This document shows, piece after piece, positions 17,205 through 25,172 of a stretch of DNA of 64,000 bases. A program made the position numbers and the translations under genes. Position 1 is the first letter of the stretch. Each line of letters starts with the position of its first letter. Under the pieces are notes generated by a model. The model had not been told where the DNA came from, searched no databases, and was given only the letters and a program-made list of their open reading frames with translations. The stretch is from PALSA-1296 sp038322815 (GTDB lineage: Bacteria > Bacteroidota > Ignavibacteria > Palsa-1295), in contig JBBQGG010000004.1 in NCBI GenBank assembly GCA_038322815.1, forward strand, positions 1 through 64,000, written 5' to 3'.

Positions 17205-17251
17205 TGTCACTCTGAGCATTCTGGATCCGCTTCGCTCCACTCAGAATGACA
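17205..17251. repeat. Short palindromic repeat, GTCACTCTGAG type
   Basis: Ends TGTCACTCTGAG and CTCAGAATGACA face each other around GGATCCGCTTCGCTCC. The same element, inverted and cut short, occurs at 40361-40399. It may serve as a terminator for the small basic gene or the LON gene. Confidence 0.6.
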
Positions 17252-17275
17252 CCTTTGGGATACAAATTTACGACA

Positions 17276-17935
17276 TTATTTCTTCTTGTTCCAAGTAACG
17301 ATGTATCCGTCATTTCGGATAAGGTCATTGATCGTCTCAATTTCCTTCACGCGCGGAAGAAGTTGAGCAAGAAAATTTTTCAGTATCGAAAGCCTTTCGT
17401 TCTCGCTGGTGATCGAAAGCAGTGCCTGCCTTTGATCAGCTTCAAGCCCTGATTTCTGAGCAATTGCAAAGGAAGGAAGCTTATCTGTCCCCTGCCACAT
17501 TGATGCGTCAAGCGCATCTATTGTACCTTTATAAGCAATTTCGCATAACTCATTAAAGAGTTCTATCGCCTCATCAGCGAGAGAGTTATCCCTCTCTTCG
17601 GGAATATCTTCGATCCATCTTATACGGGCGTATGAAATATCATTCTCCGCGCCTTGCTCGAACTTCACGATCTCATAGCGCCTCACCCCTTCGGTTATAA
17701 CGTCGAGTTTACCATCGGGATATCGCTGAATAACATCCGCGATCTGCGCTGTACAGCCGATAGAATGAAGCTTTTCTTCTTCGACATAATTTATTCCAAA
17801 GGTCGTGTGATTCTTTAAACTTTCTTCACACAATTTTTTATACCGCTCTTCAAAAATATGCAGAGGCACTTTCGACGTCGGAAAAAGTACGACGCCAAGC
17901 GGAAAAAGCGGTATGCGAGTATTAGTGCTTGCCAT
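17276..17935 (-). CDS. LON substrate-binding domain protein
   Basis: 219 residues matching the N-terminal substrate-recognition domain of Lon protease (RIPLFPLGVVLFPTSKVPLHIFEERY at 7-32, then IGCTAQIADVIQRYPDGKLDVITEGVRR) without the AAA+ ATPase or protease parts. Free-standing LON-domain proteins are common and of unclear role; they may act as adaptors or regulators. Its ATG shares one base with the iscX stop (TAATG), so it is translationally coupled to the isc operon, which suggests a link to Fe-S assembly or quality control. Confidence 0.88.
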   Translation of the reverse strand: MASTNTRIPLFPLGVVLFPTSKVPLHIFEERYKKLCEESLKNHTTFGINYVEEEKLHSIGCTAQIADVIQRYPDGKLDVITEGVRRYEIVKFEQGAENDISYARIRWIEDIPEERDNSLADEAIELFNELCEIAYKGTIDALDASMWQGTDKLPSFAIAQKSGLEADQRQALLSITSENERLSILKNFLAQLLPRVKEIETINDLIRNDGYIVTWNKKK

Positions 17936-18144
17936 TATCCTCCATGTTCATCGTTCCAAAGTTCGTACCATTCCATCTGTATAGCTTCGAGCTTTGCTTC
18001 ATTCGATAAATGAATATCATCATCCCATTCCGGAAGCAATGCGATCCAATCGCGTAGCTGAGTAAACCGAACCGTTAACGGATCGATCTCCGGATGTGCA
18101 GCCATCAAAGCTTCAGCGATGTCCTCAATATCGTGCCAAGTCAT
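17935..18144 (-). CDS. iscX: Fe-S assembly protein IscX
   Basis: 69 residues, the usual size. Conserved pattern: DIEDIAEALMAAHPEIDPLTVRFTQLRDWI then DDDIHLSNEAKLEAIQMEWYELW. IscX binds iron and IscS and tunes the rate of cluster assembly. It lies 8 bases after fdx and overlaps the LON-domain gene by one base, the normal fdx-iscX order of the isc operon. Confidence 0.95.
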   Translation of the reverse strand: MTWHDIEDIAEALMAAHPEIDPLTVRFTQLRDWIALLPEWDDDIHLSNEAKLEAIQMEWYELWNDEHGG

Positions 18145-18152
18145 TGGTATTG

Positions 18153-18488
18153 TTAATGCGCTCCTTCATGAAATAATTTCGCGATCGCAGGATTTAATTG
18201 CGGAATTTCAACGACCAGATCCACATCTTCGGTTATCTTTGACTGACATCCAAGTCTGGAATCAAGCGTCAATCCTTCAGCTTCATCAAGTTGATCGCCT
18301 TCATCATCTCCCATTTCGGTCAGGGATTTCGACCCTTGTTTAACGATAACATGACATGTCGAACAAGCGCAGACTCCGCCGCAATTATGCTGCAGATCTA
18401 TCCCATTTGCAAGTGCAACTTCTAAGATATTATCACCAACGAGAGCTTCGCAAGTGACGTTCATAGGAAAATATGTGATCGTAGCCAT
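18153..18488 (-). CDS. fdx: ISC-type [2Fe-2S] ferredoxin
   Basis: 111 residues. Cluster ligands are Cys36, Cys42, Cys45 and Cys81 (HNCGGVCACSTC and RLGCQS), the spacing of adrenodoxin/ISC ferredoxins. Cys40 is the additional conserved Cys between ligands. It supplies electrons for cluster assembly on IscU. The gene lies between hscA (30 bases upstream) and iscX (8 bases downstream). Confidence 0.96.
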   Translation of the reverse strand: MATITYFPMNVTCEALVGDNILEVALANGIDLQHNCGGVCACSTCHVIVKQGSKSLTEMGDDEGDQLDEAEGLTLDSRLGCQSKITEDVDLVVEIPQLNPAIAKLFHEGAH

Positions 18489-18518
18489 AAAAATTAATAT
18501 CCGGATTGGTTTAGGAGT

Positions 18519-20402
18519 TTATACTGCTTCCAAAGCCTTTCCGCTAAGAGCTTCTGAAACGGATGCATTCATAATTTCGTGCGCCAAAGGTTCGGTTGCA
18601 GTTTCGAGGGCATTGAGATTATCCTGAATTTCTTTGGCATTCTCAGTACCGAGCGATTTTTTAAGTGCATATAATGTATCAATAATATTATTGACATTCA
18701 TTGTCTGTAATTTATCAGGTGCAAGTTGAACCTCATTCCTGCGAATTTGCCCAAGCACTTTTTCTGTTGCAGCGACGACGCGTTCTGCTTCGGTCTTTGC
18801 TTCACCAATTTTACGTGCAGCAATATCTTCTTTTGCAAATGTTATGCTTTCGCGAAGCATCCGTTCGATCTCCTCATCGGTCAAACCATATGATGGTTTC
18901 ACTTCGATCTGCGTTTCGATCCCGGTATGAACCTCCTTGGCATTGACATGTAAAATGCCATCGGCATCAATGAGGAAATTCACATCTACTTTCGCTGCTC
19001 CGGCAGGAAGAGGCGGAATACCTTTTAGCGTAAATGATGCAAGATGCCTGTTGTCTTTTATCAAATCACGCTCGCCCTGATAAACATTGATCTCAACACC
19101 CGTTTGATTATCAGCGAATGTTGTATAACTTTCATGCGCTTTCGTCGGAATCGTTGTATTCCTACCGATGATCGTACTCATCATTCCGCCAATGGTCTCA
19201 ATGCCAAGCGAAAGCGGAGTAACATCAAGCAGCAAAATATCACTTGCGCCACCGCCAAGAATATTTGCCTGAATTGCTGCACCGAGTGCAACAGCTTCAT
19301 CAGGATTCAGTGAATCGTGCGGCTTCCTCTTAAATAACTCCTGCACTAATTCTTTTACTGCAGGCATACGTGTAGCCCCGCCGACAAGTACAACTTCTTC
19401 AATATCTTTGGGTGAAAGTCCGGCATCTTTCATCGCATCAAGACACGGCTTTTTCGTCCGCTCTAAAACCGGACGCGCAACCATTTCTACTTCTGCACGT
19501 GTCAGATTGCGTTTATAGATAATATTTTTCTGTGAGAAATTCAGATCAACAGTAAAAGATTGAGCATTTGTAAGAGCGATCTTTGCACGCTCTGCTTCAG
19601 AACGAATTTGTTGAAGCTCTTCAGGACTTGGCATGAAGCCGGGTTCAATTCTCGAAATCTGAGAAAGGAAAAGCTCCATCAAACGACGGTCAATGTCATC
19701 GCCGCCGAGATAGGTATCGCCGTTCGTTGCAAGTACTTCAAAAACGCCATCGGTCAGTTTCAAAATTGAAACATCAAACGTGCCGCCACCAAGATCATAG
19801 ATGACAAAGATGCCGTTCCTTTTTCTATCGAGTCCGTATGCAAGCGCAGCTGCTGTTGGTTCATTGATAATACGAAGCACATCAAGCCCTGCAAGCCGTC
19901 CGGCATCTTTCGTTGCCTGGCGCTGCGCATCATTAAAATACGCAGGGACTGTTATGACAGCTTTTGTAACAGGTTCTTCGAAATATTTTTCGGCTCTTTC
20001 TTTTAATTCGCGTAAAACAAAACTTGATAATTCTATCGGAGTATATTCCTTATCACCGATATTAATGCGAACAAGTCCTTCTTCGCGTGGAACAAGCTTA
20101 TAGGAGAGCATTCCCGATTCTTTTTGTACATCGGAATATGATTTGCCCATCAATCGCTTCACCGAATACACCGTATGACCTGCATCAATGAGCGCACGCT
20201 TTTTTGCAGCAACGCCGACTGCCACAACACTTCCATCATCACCAAGTGTAACGACTGAAGGAACAAGACCTCCGTCTCGCCCGGGAATGACTTTCGCTTC
20301 GCCGAATTCGACATAGGCAACGAGCGAATTCGTCGTGCCAAGATCGATTCCGACAACTTTGCCACCAATGTTCTGCCCGGGTAATGTAATTTGAAGTGGC
20401 AA
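18519..20402 (-). CDS. hscA: Hsp70-type chaperone HscA
   Basis: 627 residues, a full Hsp70: VVGIDLGTTNSLVAYV (about 14-29), IINEPTAAALAYGLD, VIYDLGGGTFDVS and VEEVVLVGGATRMPAV in the ATPase domain, then LDVTPLSLGIETIGG and a substrate domain. HscA with HscB acts on IscU to release a finished cluster. The context with hscB, fdx and iscU, and a short C-terminal tail without the acidic DnaK end, separate it from DnaK. It is split from hscB by gmhA. The 38-base gap to gmhA is an AT-rich heptamer tract. Confidence 0.95.
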   Translation of the reverse strand: MPLQITLPGQNIGGKVVGIDLGTTNSLVAYVEFGEAKVIPGRDGGLVPSVVTLGDDGSVVAVGVAAKKRALIDAGHTVYSVKRLMGKSYSDVQKESGMLSYKLVPREEGLVRINIGDKEYTPIELSSFVLRELKERAEKYFEEPVTKAVITVPAYFNDAQRQATKDAGRLAGLDVLRIINEPTAAALAYGLDRKRNGIFVIYDLGGGTFDVSILKLTDGVFEVLATNGDTYLGGDDIDRRLMELFLSQISRIEPGFMPSPEELQQIRSEAERAKIALTNAQSFTVDLNFSQKNIIYKRNLTRAEVEMVARPVLERTKKPCLDAMKDAGLSPKDIEEVVLVGGATRMPAVKELVQELFKRKPHDSLNPDEAVALGAAIQANILGGGASDILLLDVTPLSLGIETIGGMMSTIIGRNTTIPTKAHESYTTFADNQTGVEINVYQGERDLIKDNRHLASFTLKGIPPLPAGAAKVDVNFLIDADGILHVNAKEVHTGIETQIEVKPSYGLTDEEIERMLRESITFAKEDIAARKIGEAKTEAERVVAATEKVLGQIRRNEVQLAPDKLQTMNVNNIIDTLYALKKSLGTENAKEIQDNLNALETATEPLAHEIMNASVSEALSGKALEAV

Positions 20403-20403
20403 C

Positions 20404-20445
20404 GATTTAATTAAAAATTAAAAATGCAAAATTAAAAATTTTAAG
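20404..20445. repeat. AT-rich heptamer tract (TTAAAAA units)
   Basis: TTAAAAA at 20411-20417 and 20418-20424, TGCAAAA at 20425-20431, TTAAAAA at 20432-20438 and TTTTAAG after. It fills the whole gap between gmhA stop and hscA start. Low complexity makes chance more likely than for the other loci, but the 7-bp period is exact. Confidence 0.4.
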
Positions 20446-21037
20446 AGTATAATTCCGGAAATAACTTCCGTTCCGTACATTCGATCACGATATGAATGAT
20501 CTTGATATGCAATTCCTGAATACGGTCAGTTGTCTTGCCGGGGACGATGATCGGAATATCGCAAAGTGATTTCATGTTGCCACCGTCTTTGCCGAGAAGG
20601 CCCACAACTTTCATCCCTTTTTTCTTAGCTGCTTCGGCAGCAAGAAGAATATTCGGGCTATTGCCTGATGTCGTAATACCAAGAAAAATATCGTCTTTCG
20701 CTCCGAATGCTTCCACCATCCGCTCAAAGATATGTTCAAATCCGAAATCATTCGAAACACAGCTCATGTGTGATGGGTCGGCGAAGGCTAATGCAGGAAG
20801 CGGCTTTCTATCTTTACGATAACGACCTGTCCATTCCTCTGCAAAGTGCATTGCATCACAATGACTGCCTCCATTGCCGGCAGAATAAATTTTATTGCCG
20901 CAGTTGAACGTCGTTGTAAGAAGCTCGATAAATTGATCTACTTTTCCGAGCAGATCTTTATCCGCTAAAAATAGTGCAAGCGCATCTTGCGCTTCGTGAA
21001 GAGATGATTGAATATTATCTATTGTGGGCATATCCAT
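20441..21037 (-). CDS. gmhA: SIS-domain sedoheptulose-7-phosphate isomerase
   Basis: GmhA converts sedoheptulose 7-phosphate to glycero-manno-heptose 7-phosphate for LPS core or S-layer glycans. 198 residues from the ATG at 21037 (MDMPTIDNIQ...); a longer frame to 21073 runs into a repeat. Blocks: IYSAGNGGSHCDAMHFAEEWTGRY, SNDFGFEHIF, LGITTSGNSPNILLA and QELHIKIIHIVIE with the catalytic His/Glu area. It sits between hscB and hscA, inside the isc operon, which is unusual. A GT9 heptosyltransferase-like gene lies 10 kb away. Confidence 0.92.
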   Translation of the reverse strand: MDMPTIDNIQSSLHEAQDALALFLADKDLLGKVDQFIELLTTTFNCGNKIYSAGNGGSHCDAMHFAEEWTGRYRKDRKPLPALAFADPSHMSCVSNDFGFEHIFERMVEAFGAKDDIFLGITTSGNSPNILLAAEAAKKKGMKVVGLLGKDGGNMKSLCDIPIIVPGKTTDRIQELHIKIIHIVIECTERKLFPELYS

Positions 21038-21047
21038 TCTTTTGTTG

Positions 21048-21109
21048 GGGCACACCGCGTGTGCCCTTTTCAATTTTGCAAAAACGTGAAGGCACGCGCG
21101 GCGCGTGCC
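21048..21109. repeat. Paired GGCAC palindromes
   Basis: Two hairpins in the hscB-gmhA gap: GGGCACAC/GTGTGCCC (21048-21055 and 21059-21066, then TTTT) and GGCACGCGC/GCGCGTGCC (21091-21099 and 21101-21109). They look like two arms of a REP-like element. On the minus-strand transcript they would form stable structures between hscB and gmhA. Confidence 0.65.
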
Positions 21110-21125
21110 CCCTACGAAAAAGTTT

Positions 21126-21722
21126 TCAGTGCTTCAACACCAGCGACTCCCCTTTGCTTGCAGCAGTAAGTGAATCAAGAAGTGTTGTGATGTATGCTCG
21201 CGCTGCAAGCTGCTTTGCAATTTGTTGTAAAATCTTTTTCTCTCCTTCGCCTAATTCTCCGGCAGGTTCAGCATGATTAGGAATTGCATCCCATTCAGAT
21301 CGCAATGTATCACAACTACTATCTATCGAGGTTCTACGATCTTTAAGTTCTCCAAGAACAGGTTCGATGCTTTTCACAATAGAAACCTTTGAATTATCAT
21401 TTGCAAATTCCAACTCAGCCACTTTCTCCTGCACGTTCATTACTAATTCCAAAAGATCCATCGGAACTTGCTTGGATTGCTCGACTGAAAATTCGTACAG
21501 AGCCAGCAGATGCTTTGTGCGTCGTAATGGATCACGAAGAGTTCTGTATGCTTCGTTAATATCGCTTGAGCGGTCAAGAGCCGAATCAATTATTCCTGCA
21601 GCCTCTCCTGAAAAACGATCCGGATGAGAGCTGCGCTGTAAATTATGAAAACGCCGCTCAAGGGCGGCGTTATCAAAACCAAATGTGCGCTCTACGCCAA
21701 GCGTAAGAAAGAAGTCCTGCAT
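21126..21722 (-). CDS. hscB: J-domain co-chaperone HscB
   Basis: 198 residues. J-domain with HPD at 33-35 (RSSHPDRF), preceded by LERRFHNLQ and followed by NEAYRTLRDPLRRTKHLL, then the helical IscU-binding C-terminal domain. HscB brings IscU to HscA and stimulates its ATPase. Longer than E. coli HscB (171) by a C-terminal extension of about 25 residues (EGEKKILQQIAKQLAARAYI). Between iscA and gmhA. Confidence 0.94.
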   Translation of the reverse strand: MQDFFLTLGVERTFGFDNAALERRFHNLQRSSHPDRFSGEAAGIIDSALDRSSDINEAYRTLRDPLRRTKHLLALYEFSVEQSKQVPMDLLELVMNVQEKVAELEFANDNSKVSIVKSIEPVLGELKDRRTSIDSSCDTLRSEWDAIPNHAEPAGELGEGEKKILQQIAKQLAARAYITTLLDSLTAASKGESLVLKH

Positions 21723-21729
21723 AAATATG

Positions 21730-21986
21730 TGTCATTGCGAGGAGGGCTTTAGCCCGACGAAGCAATCCCCTAAATTTGCCTGTCATTCCGAACGTAGTCC
21801 GTTATTGCGACAGCAGTAATGGACGTAGTGAGGAATCCCCTGATAGTTTGTAGCCCCTAAGTCTCTACCACAATTTAAGGGATTCCTCACATCGTTTTTC
21901 CTGCTTCGCAAGAAAAATCTCCGTTCGGAATGACACTTAAACTTGGGATTGCTTCGTCGCTGCTACGCGACTCCTCGCAATGACAC
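21730..21986. repeat. GTCATTGCGAGG palindromic element, outer copy
   Basis: Ends TGTCATTGCGAGGAGGGC (from 21730) and CTCCTCGCAATGACA (to 21986) are inverted. The inside carries the subterminal GACGAAGCAATCCCC and its inverse GGGATTGCTTCGTC. The element is interrupted at 21781-21935 by a second palindromic element of a related family. It occupies the hscB-iscA gap. Confidence 0.8.
21781..21935. repeat. GTCATTCCGAAC palindromic element nested in the outer copy
   Basis: Ends TGTCATTCCGAA and TTCGGAATGACA, with inner AGGAATCCCC and its inverse GGGATTCCTCAC. It lies wholly inside the outer element, next to its GCAATCCCC box. The outer element's two halves remain intact at each side, as expected after insertion. 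Confidence 0.75.
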
Positions 21987-21993
21987 CAAGTTG

Positions 21994-22401
21994 TTAAACT
22001 CCAAATGAGCTTCCGCAGCCGCAGGATTTGCTGGCATTCGGATTGTTGAATACGAATCCTTTGCCATTCAAGCCGTCAGTGTAATCCAACTGTGTGCCTG
22101 ATAGATAAAAGAGCGACTTCGGATCGACGAAAATATTTACGCCGTCGATCGTGATCTTCTTATCGCCATCATGTGCTTCTTTATCGAAGCCAAGCGAATA
22201 CGAAAGCCCGGAACATCCGCCGCCTTTTACGCCAACGCGCAAGCCGTAAGTCTCCGGAATATTATTCGCAGCCATGATCTTTGCGATCTCAGTGCGAGCC
22301 TTTTCCGTCAGGTTGATCTCTTCATCAATATTGGCAAAAGCCTTTTCAACTGTCGTCTCTTCTAAAGACGGAGCTGTCATTACTTCATTTTCCATTAACA
22401 T
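21994..22401 (-). CDS. iscA: A-type Fe-S carrier (IscA/ErpA)
   Basis: 135 residues. The three ligand Cys are Cys63 (GGGCSGLSY) and Cys127/Cys129 (SCGCGSSFGV). A-type carriers receive clusters from IscU and pass them on, mainly as [4Fe-4S]. It has an extra N-terminal region of about 28 residues that may be dispensable; ATG at 22395 is an alternative start. Placement right after iscU (minus strand) supports IscA. Confidence 0.93.
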   Translation of the reverse strand: MLMENEVMTAPSLEETTVEKAFANIDEEINLTEKARTEIAKIMAANNIPETYGLRVGVKGGGCSGLSYSLGFDKEAHDGDKKITIDGVNIFVDPKSLFYLSGTQLDYTDGLNGKGFVFNNPNASKSCGCGSSFGV

Positions 22402-22437
22402 AGTTTATCCTTTCAATCAAATTTTTTCTTGTCTTTG

Positions 22438-22574
22438 TGTCATTGCGTGGAGGGCTTCAGCCCGACGACGCAATCTCCTCGGCAGTTTGTAGAGACTTAA
22501 AGTCTGCCACGATTTAGGGGATTCCTCACATCGTTTTTTTCGCTTTGCGAAAAAAAACTCTGTTCGGAATGACA
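22438..22574. repeat. Chimeric GTCATTGCG / GGAATGACA palindromic element
   Basis: Left end TGTCATTGCGTGGAGGGC is of the GCGAGG type, right end TTCGGAATGACA is of the CCGAAC type, with a CGCTTTGCG hairpin before the right end. It fills the iscA-iscU gap. The mixed ends suggest recombination between the two families. Confidence 0.7.
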
Positions 22575-22580
22575 CTCAAA

Positions 22581-22976
22581 TTATGCAGTCTGCAACGCTG
22601 CATGCTTTTTCTTGTAATCTGAGATCGCCGCTTTGATCGCATCTTCGGCAAGCACTGAACAGTGGATCTTCACCGGAGGAAGATTCAATTCCTTTACGAT
22701 CTCCGTATTCTTTAGTGCATACGCTTCTTCGATCGAACGTCCTTTAATTACTTCTGTTGCGAACGAACTTGAAGCAATGGCGCTTCCGCAGCCAAATGTT
22801 TTGAACTTTGCATCTTCAATGATGCCATCGTCATTGATCTTGAGCTGCAAGCGCATCACGTCACCGCATTCCGGTGCGCCCACTAATCCCGTTCCGACAT
22901 TCGGATCGTTCGGGTCCATTGTTCCGACATTACGCGGATTCGAATAGTGATCTAAAACCTTTTCTGAGTAAGCCAT
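22581..22976 (-). CDS. iscU: Fe-S scaffold protein IscU
   Basis: 131 residues. Scaffold ligands Cys37, Asp39 (ECGDV), Cys63 (FGCGSA) and Cys106 are present, with His105. The HscA recognition motif LPPVKIHCS lies at 99-107. IscU takes sulfur from IscS and builds the cluster. Between iscA and an unknown gene, all on minus. Confidence 0.97.
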   Translation of the reverse strand: MAYSEKVLDHYSNPRNVGTMDPNDPNVGTGLVGAPECGDVMRLQLKINDDGIIEDAKFKTFGCGSAIASSSFATEVIKGRSIEEAYALKNTEIVKELNLPPVKIHCSVLAEDAIKAAISDYKKKHAALQTA

Positions 22977-23050
22977 AATTTTCTTTCCTGATTTTCTACT
23001 TTATTATACGTTATCAAATTCTTTTTGATTCAACTTTCATGCCAAAACTG

Positions 23051-23173
23051 TGTCATTGCGAGGAGGGCTTTCGCCCGACGAAGCAATCTCCTCGGTAAAT
23101 TGTATATCGTAACGTTCTGCCACGATTTAGGGGATTGCTTCGTCGTCGCTACGCGACTCCTCTCGCAATGACA
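23051..23173. repeat. GTCATTGCGAGG palindromic element
   Basis: Ends TGTCATTGCGAGGAGGGC and CTCTCGCAATGACA face each other, with GACGAAGCAATC and GGATTGCTTCGTC inside. It fills the gap between iscU and the unknown gene upstream. Confidence 0.8.
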
Positions 23174-23179
23174 CCTAAT

Positions 23180-23674
23180 TTACTTCTTCAGCCACGGTGG
23201 CGGAGCTTTTGCTCCTGCCGGTGCGGCTCCTGTTGCAGTCGGTGCTGCTGCGGGTTTCGCTTCAGTTGGTGCTGCGGCTGGTTTTGCTGCTGCTGCCGGA
23301 GCCGCGGATTTCGCCACCGGCGCAGGCGCTGCTGCTTTTGACGGCGGCATCTGATCGGGTAATTCCCCTTGCATTCCGCCACGAGTATTGCCCGTTTTGC
23401 TGGCAACAAGCTCAGGATAATTCAGTGTATAACCTTGCGGATTCACCTTCCGAAAAATTCCTTTGCGCTCATACGCGCGCGAAACTTCCTCTGCCATCTG
23501 CAATGCAACAGTATCTCGGATCGTCTTGCCTTCTTTATCCTCGAAGTAATCCTGAATGGAATACTGCAAGTCGCGCAGGAAAACATTCGAGTTATGAAAT
23601 ACGGGTTTATGAATCTCCCGCATGTAGCTAAAAAGCTCGTACGGATAGTCGATAAATATGTCTGCGTTTGGCAT
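23180..23674 (-). CDS. Unknown protein of the isc operon with Ala/Pro-rich tail
   Basis: 164 residues between iscS and iscU. The first 100 residues look folded (DIFIDYPYELFSYMREIHKP, then a helical DTVALQMAEEVSRAYERKGIF). The last 65 residues are a low-complexity tail of Ala, Pro, Lys and Thr (KAAAPAPVAKSAAPAAAAKP), ending PPPWLKK. No Cys in the protein, so it is not a direct cluster ligand. I do not recognise the family. Its position between the sulfur donor and scaffold suggests a link to IscS-IscU but that is inference. The gaps on both sides are palindromic repeats. Confidence 0.75.
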   Translation of the reverse strand: MPNADIFIDYPYELFSYMREIHKPVFHNSNVFLRDLQYSIQDYFEDKEGKTIRDTVALQMAEEVSRAYERKGIFRKVNPQGYTLNYPELVASKTGNTRGGMQGELPDQMPPSKAAAPAPVAKSAAPAAAAKPAAAPTEAKPAAAPTATGAAPAGAKAPPPWLKK

Positions 23675-23676
23675 TG

Positions 23677-23756
23677 GTTAGTTGTTAGTCTTTAGTCTTT
23701 AGTCGTTAGCAGAAGTCGTTTGCTAACGACTAAAGACTAACAACTGACGACTAATT
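23677..23756. repeat. Heptamer palindrome (GTTAGTC units)
   Basis: Left arm GTTAGTT, GTTAGTC, TTTAGTC, TTTAGTC, GTTAGCA (23677-23711), then GAAGTCGTTT as a loop, then the inverse arm GCTAACG, ACTAAAG, ACTAACA, ACTGACG, ACTA. It fills the gap between the unknown gene start and the iscS stop almost exactly. Confidence 0.8.
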
Positions 23757-24987
23757 AATGTGCTGCCCACTCTACTGATTTCAGATCTATTCCCATTTTC
23801 GCCATTTCATAAAGCGGCGACATTTCGCGCAGATGAAGCACGGCTTTGATTACATCTTTTGCAGTGTACTCGATCTCTTCATCCGTATTGAATCTTCCGA
23901 TCCCAAAACGGATAGATGTATGCGCTAAGTCTTCACCGACTCCGAGCGCCTTTAAAATATAACTTGGTTCAAGACTTGCCGATGTACACGCTGAGCCTGA
24001 ACTGACAGCAATATCCTTAATCCCCATCATCATCGCCTCGCCTTCGACGAATGCAAAGCTGACATTCAAGTTTCCCGGCAAGCGCAATTCAGGATTCTTC
24101 AATGGATCGGGTCCATTGATATACAATTCATCAAGCTCGGCATTCAGCAAATTCCAAAGCTTATCACGCATGCCCTGAATGCGCGGCACTTCGACTGACA
24201 TATCCGTCATACATATTTCAAGCGCTTTTGCAAGTCCGACTATACCCGGCACATTTAGCGTACCCGAACGCATTCCGCGTTCATGTCCGCCGCCATCCAT
24301 TTGCGAAGTAAGCTTCACGCGAGGACTTTTTTTGCGTACATATAATGCTCCAACACCTTTTGGTCCGTACATTTTATGTGCTGACATTGATGCAAGATCA
24401 ACATTCATTCTCTGAACATCGAAAGGTACTTTTCCAATAGATTGTGTTGCATCGGTATGAAAGAGCACACCTTTTTCATGACAAATTTTTCCGATGGCTT
24501 CGATATCTTGTATCACGCCAATCTCGTTATTGGCATGCATGATCGTGACAAGCACCGTCTGATCTGTTATCGCAGCGCGAAGTTCATCGAGATTAATAAA
24601 GCCTTCTTTATTCACCGTCAGATACGTTACGCGCGAACCCTTGCGCTCCAATGCTTTGCAGGTATCGAGCACAGCTTTATGCTCAGTCGTGCACGTAATG
24701 ATGTGATTGCCTTTTGAGGCATACATCTCGGCAACGCCTTTGATGGCAAGATTATTTGCTTCGGTCGAACCGGAAGTGAAGACGATTTCCTTTTCGTCCG
24801 CGCCAATATATTTGGCGATCGTATTACGTGCCCAATCAACTCCTTCTTCTGCCGACCAACCAAAGCTATGATTACGGCTTGCAGCATTACCGAACTTCTC
24901 GGTAAAATACGGCATCATCGCCTCAAGCACGCGAGGGTCTAACGGCGTTGTAGCATTATTATCTAAGTATATCGGTATCTTTACCAT
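23755..24987 (-). CDS. iscS: Cysteine desulfurase IscS
   Basis: 410 residues from the ATG at 24987 (MVKIPIYLDNNATTPLDPRV); a longer frame runs into a repeat. IscS takes sulfur from cysteine as a persulfide. His103 (TEHKAVL), PLP Lys205 (MSAHKMYGPKG), and the catalytic Cys334 in SSGSACTSASLEPS, typical of the group I loop. The gene follows iscR as in other isc operons. Confidence 0.97.
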   Translation of the reverse strand: MVKIPIYLDNNATTPLDPRVLEAMMPYFTEKFGNAASRNHSFGWSAEEGVDWARNTIAKYIGADEKEIVFTSGSTEANNLAIKGVAEMYASKGNHIITCTTEHKAVLDTCKALERKGSRVTYLTVNKEGFINLDELRAAITDQTVLVTIMHANNEIGVIQDIEAIGKICHEKGVLFHTDATQSIGKVPFDVQRMNVDLASMSAHKMYGPKGVGALYVRKKSPRVKLTSQMDGGGHERGMRSGTLNVPGIVGLAKALEICMTDMSVEVPRIQGMRDKLWNLLNAELDELYINGPDPLKNPELRLPGNLNVSFAFVEGEAMMMGIKDIAVSSGSACTSASLEPSYILKALGVGEDLAHTSIRFGIGRFNTDEEIEYTAKDVIKAVLHLREMSPLYEMAKMGIDLKSVEWAAH

Positions 24988-25019
24988 TTGTATCGTTTCC
25001 TTTTTCAATTTCTTTTTTG

Positions 25020-25159
25020 TGTCATTGCGAGGAAGGAGCAATAGCGACTGACGAAGCAAACTCCTCAATGTATTATAGAATCTTACTTTCTACCAATCCT
25101 CAGGGGATTGCTTCGTCGTTTTCTTTTCCTTCGGAAAAGAAAAGCTCCTCGCAATGACA
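25020..25159. repeat. GTCATTGCGAGG palindromic element
   Basis: Ends TGTCATTGCGAGGAAGGAGC and CTCCTCGCAATGACA, with GACGAAGC and GGATTGCTTCGTC inside and an extra hairpin TTTTCCTTCGGAAAAG before the right end. It fills the iscR-iscS gap. Confidence 0.8.
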
Positions 25160-25172
25160 CCTAAAAACAAAA

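Noticed and set aside
23135..23341. Cys-rich 68-codon frame
   Set aside because: It is the reverse strand of the Ala/Pro tail of the unknown isc gene; the Cys run comes from GCN codons read backward.
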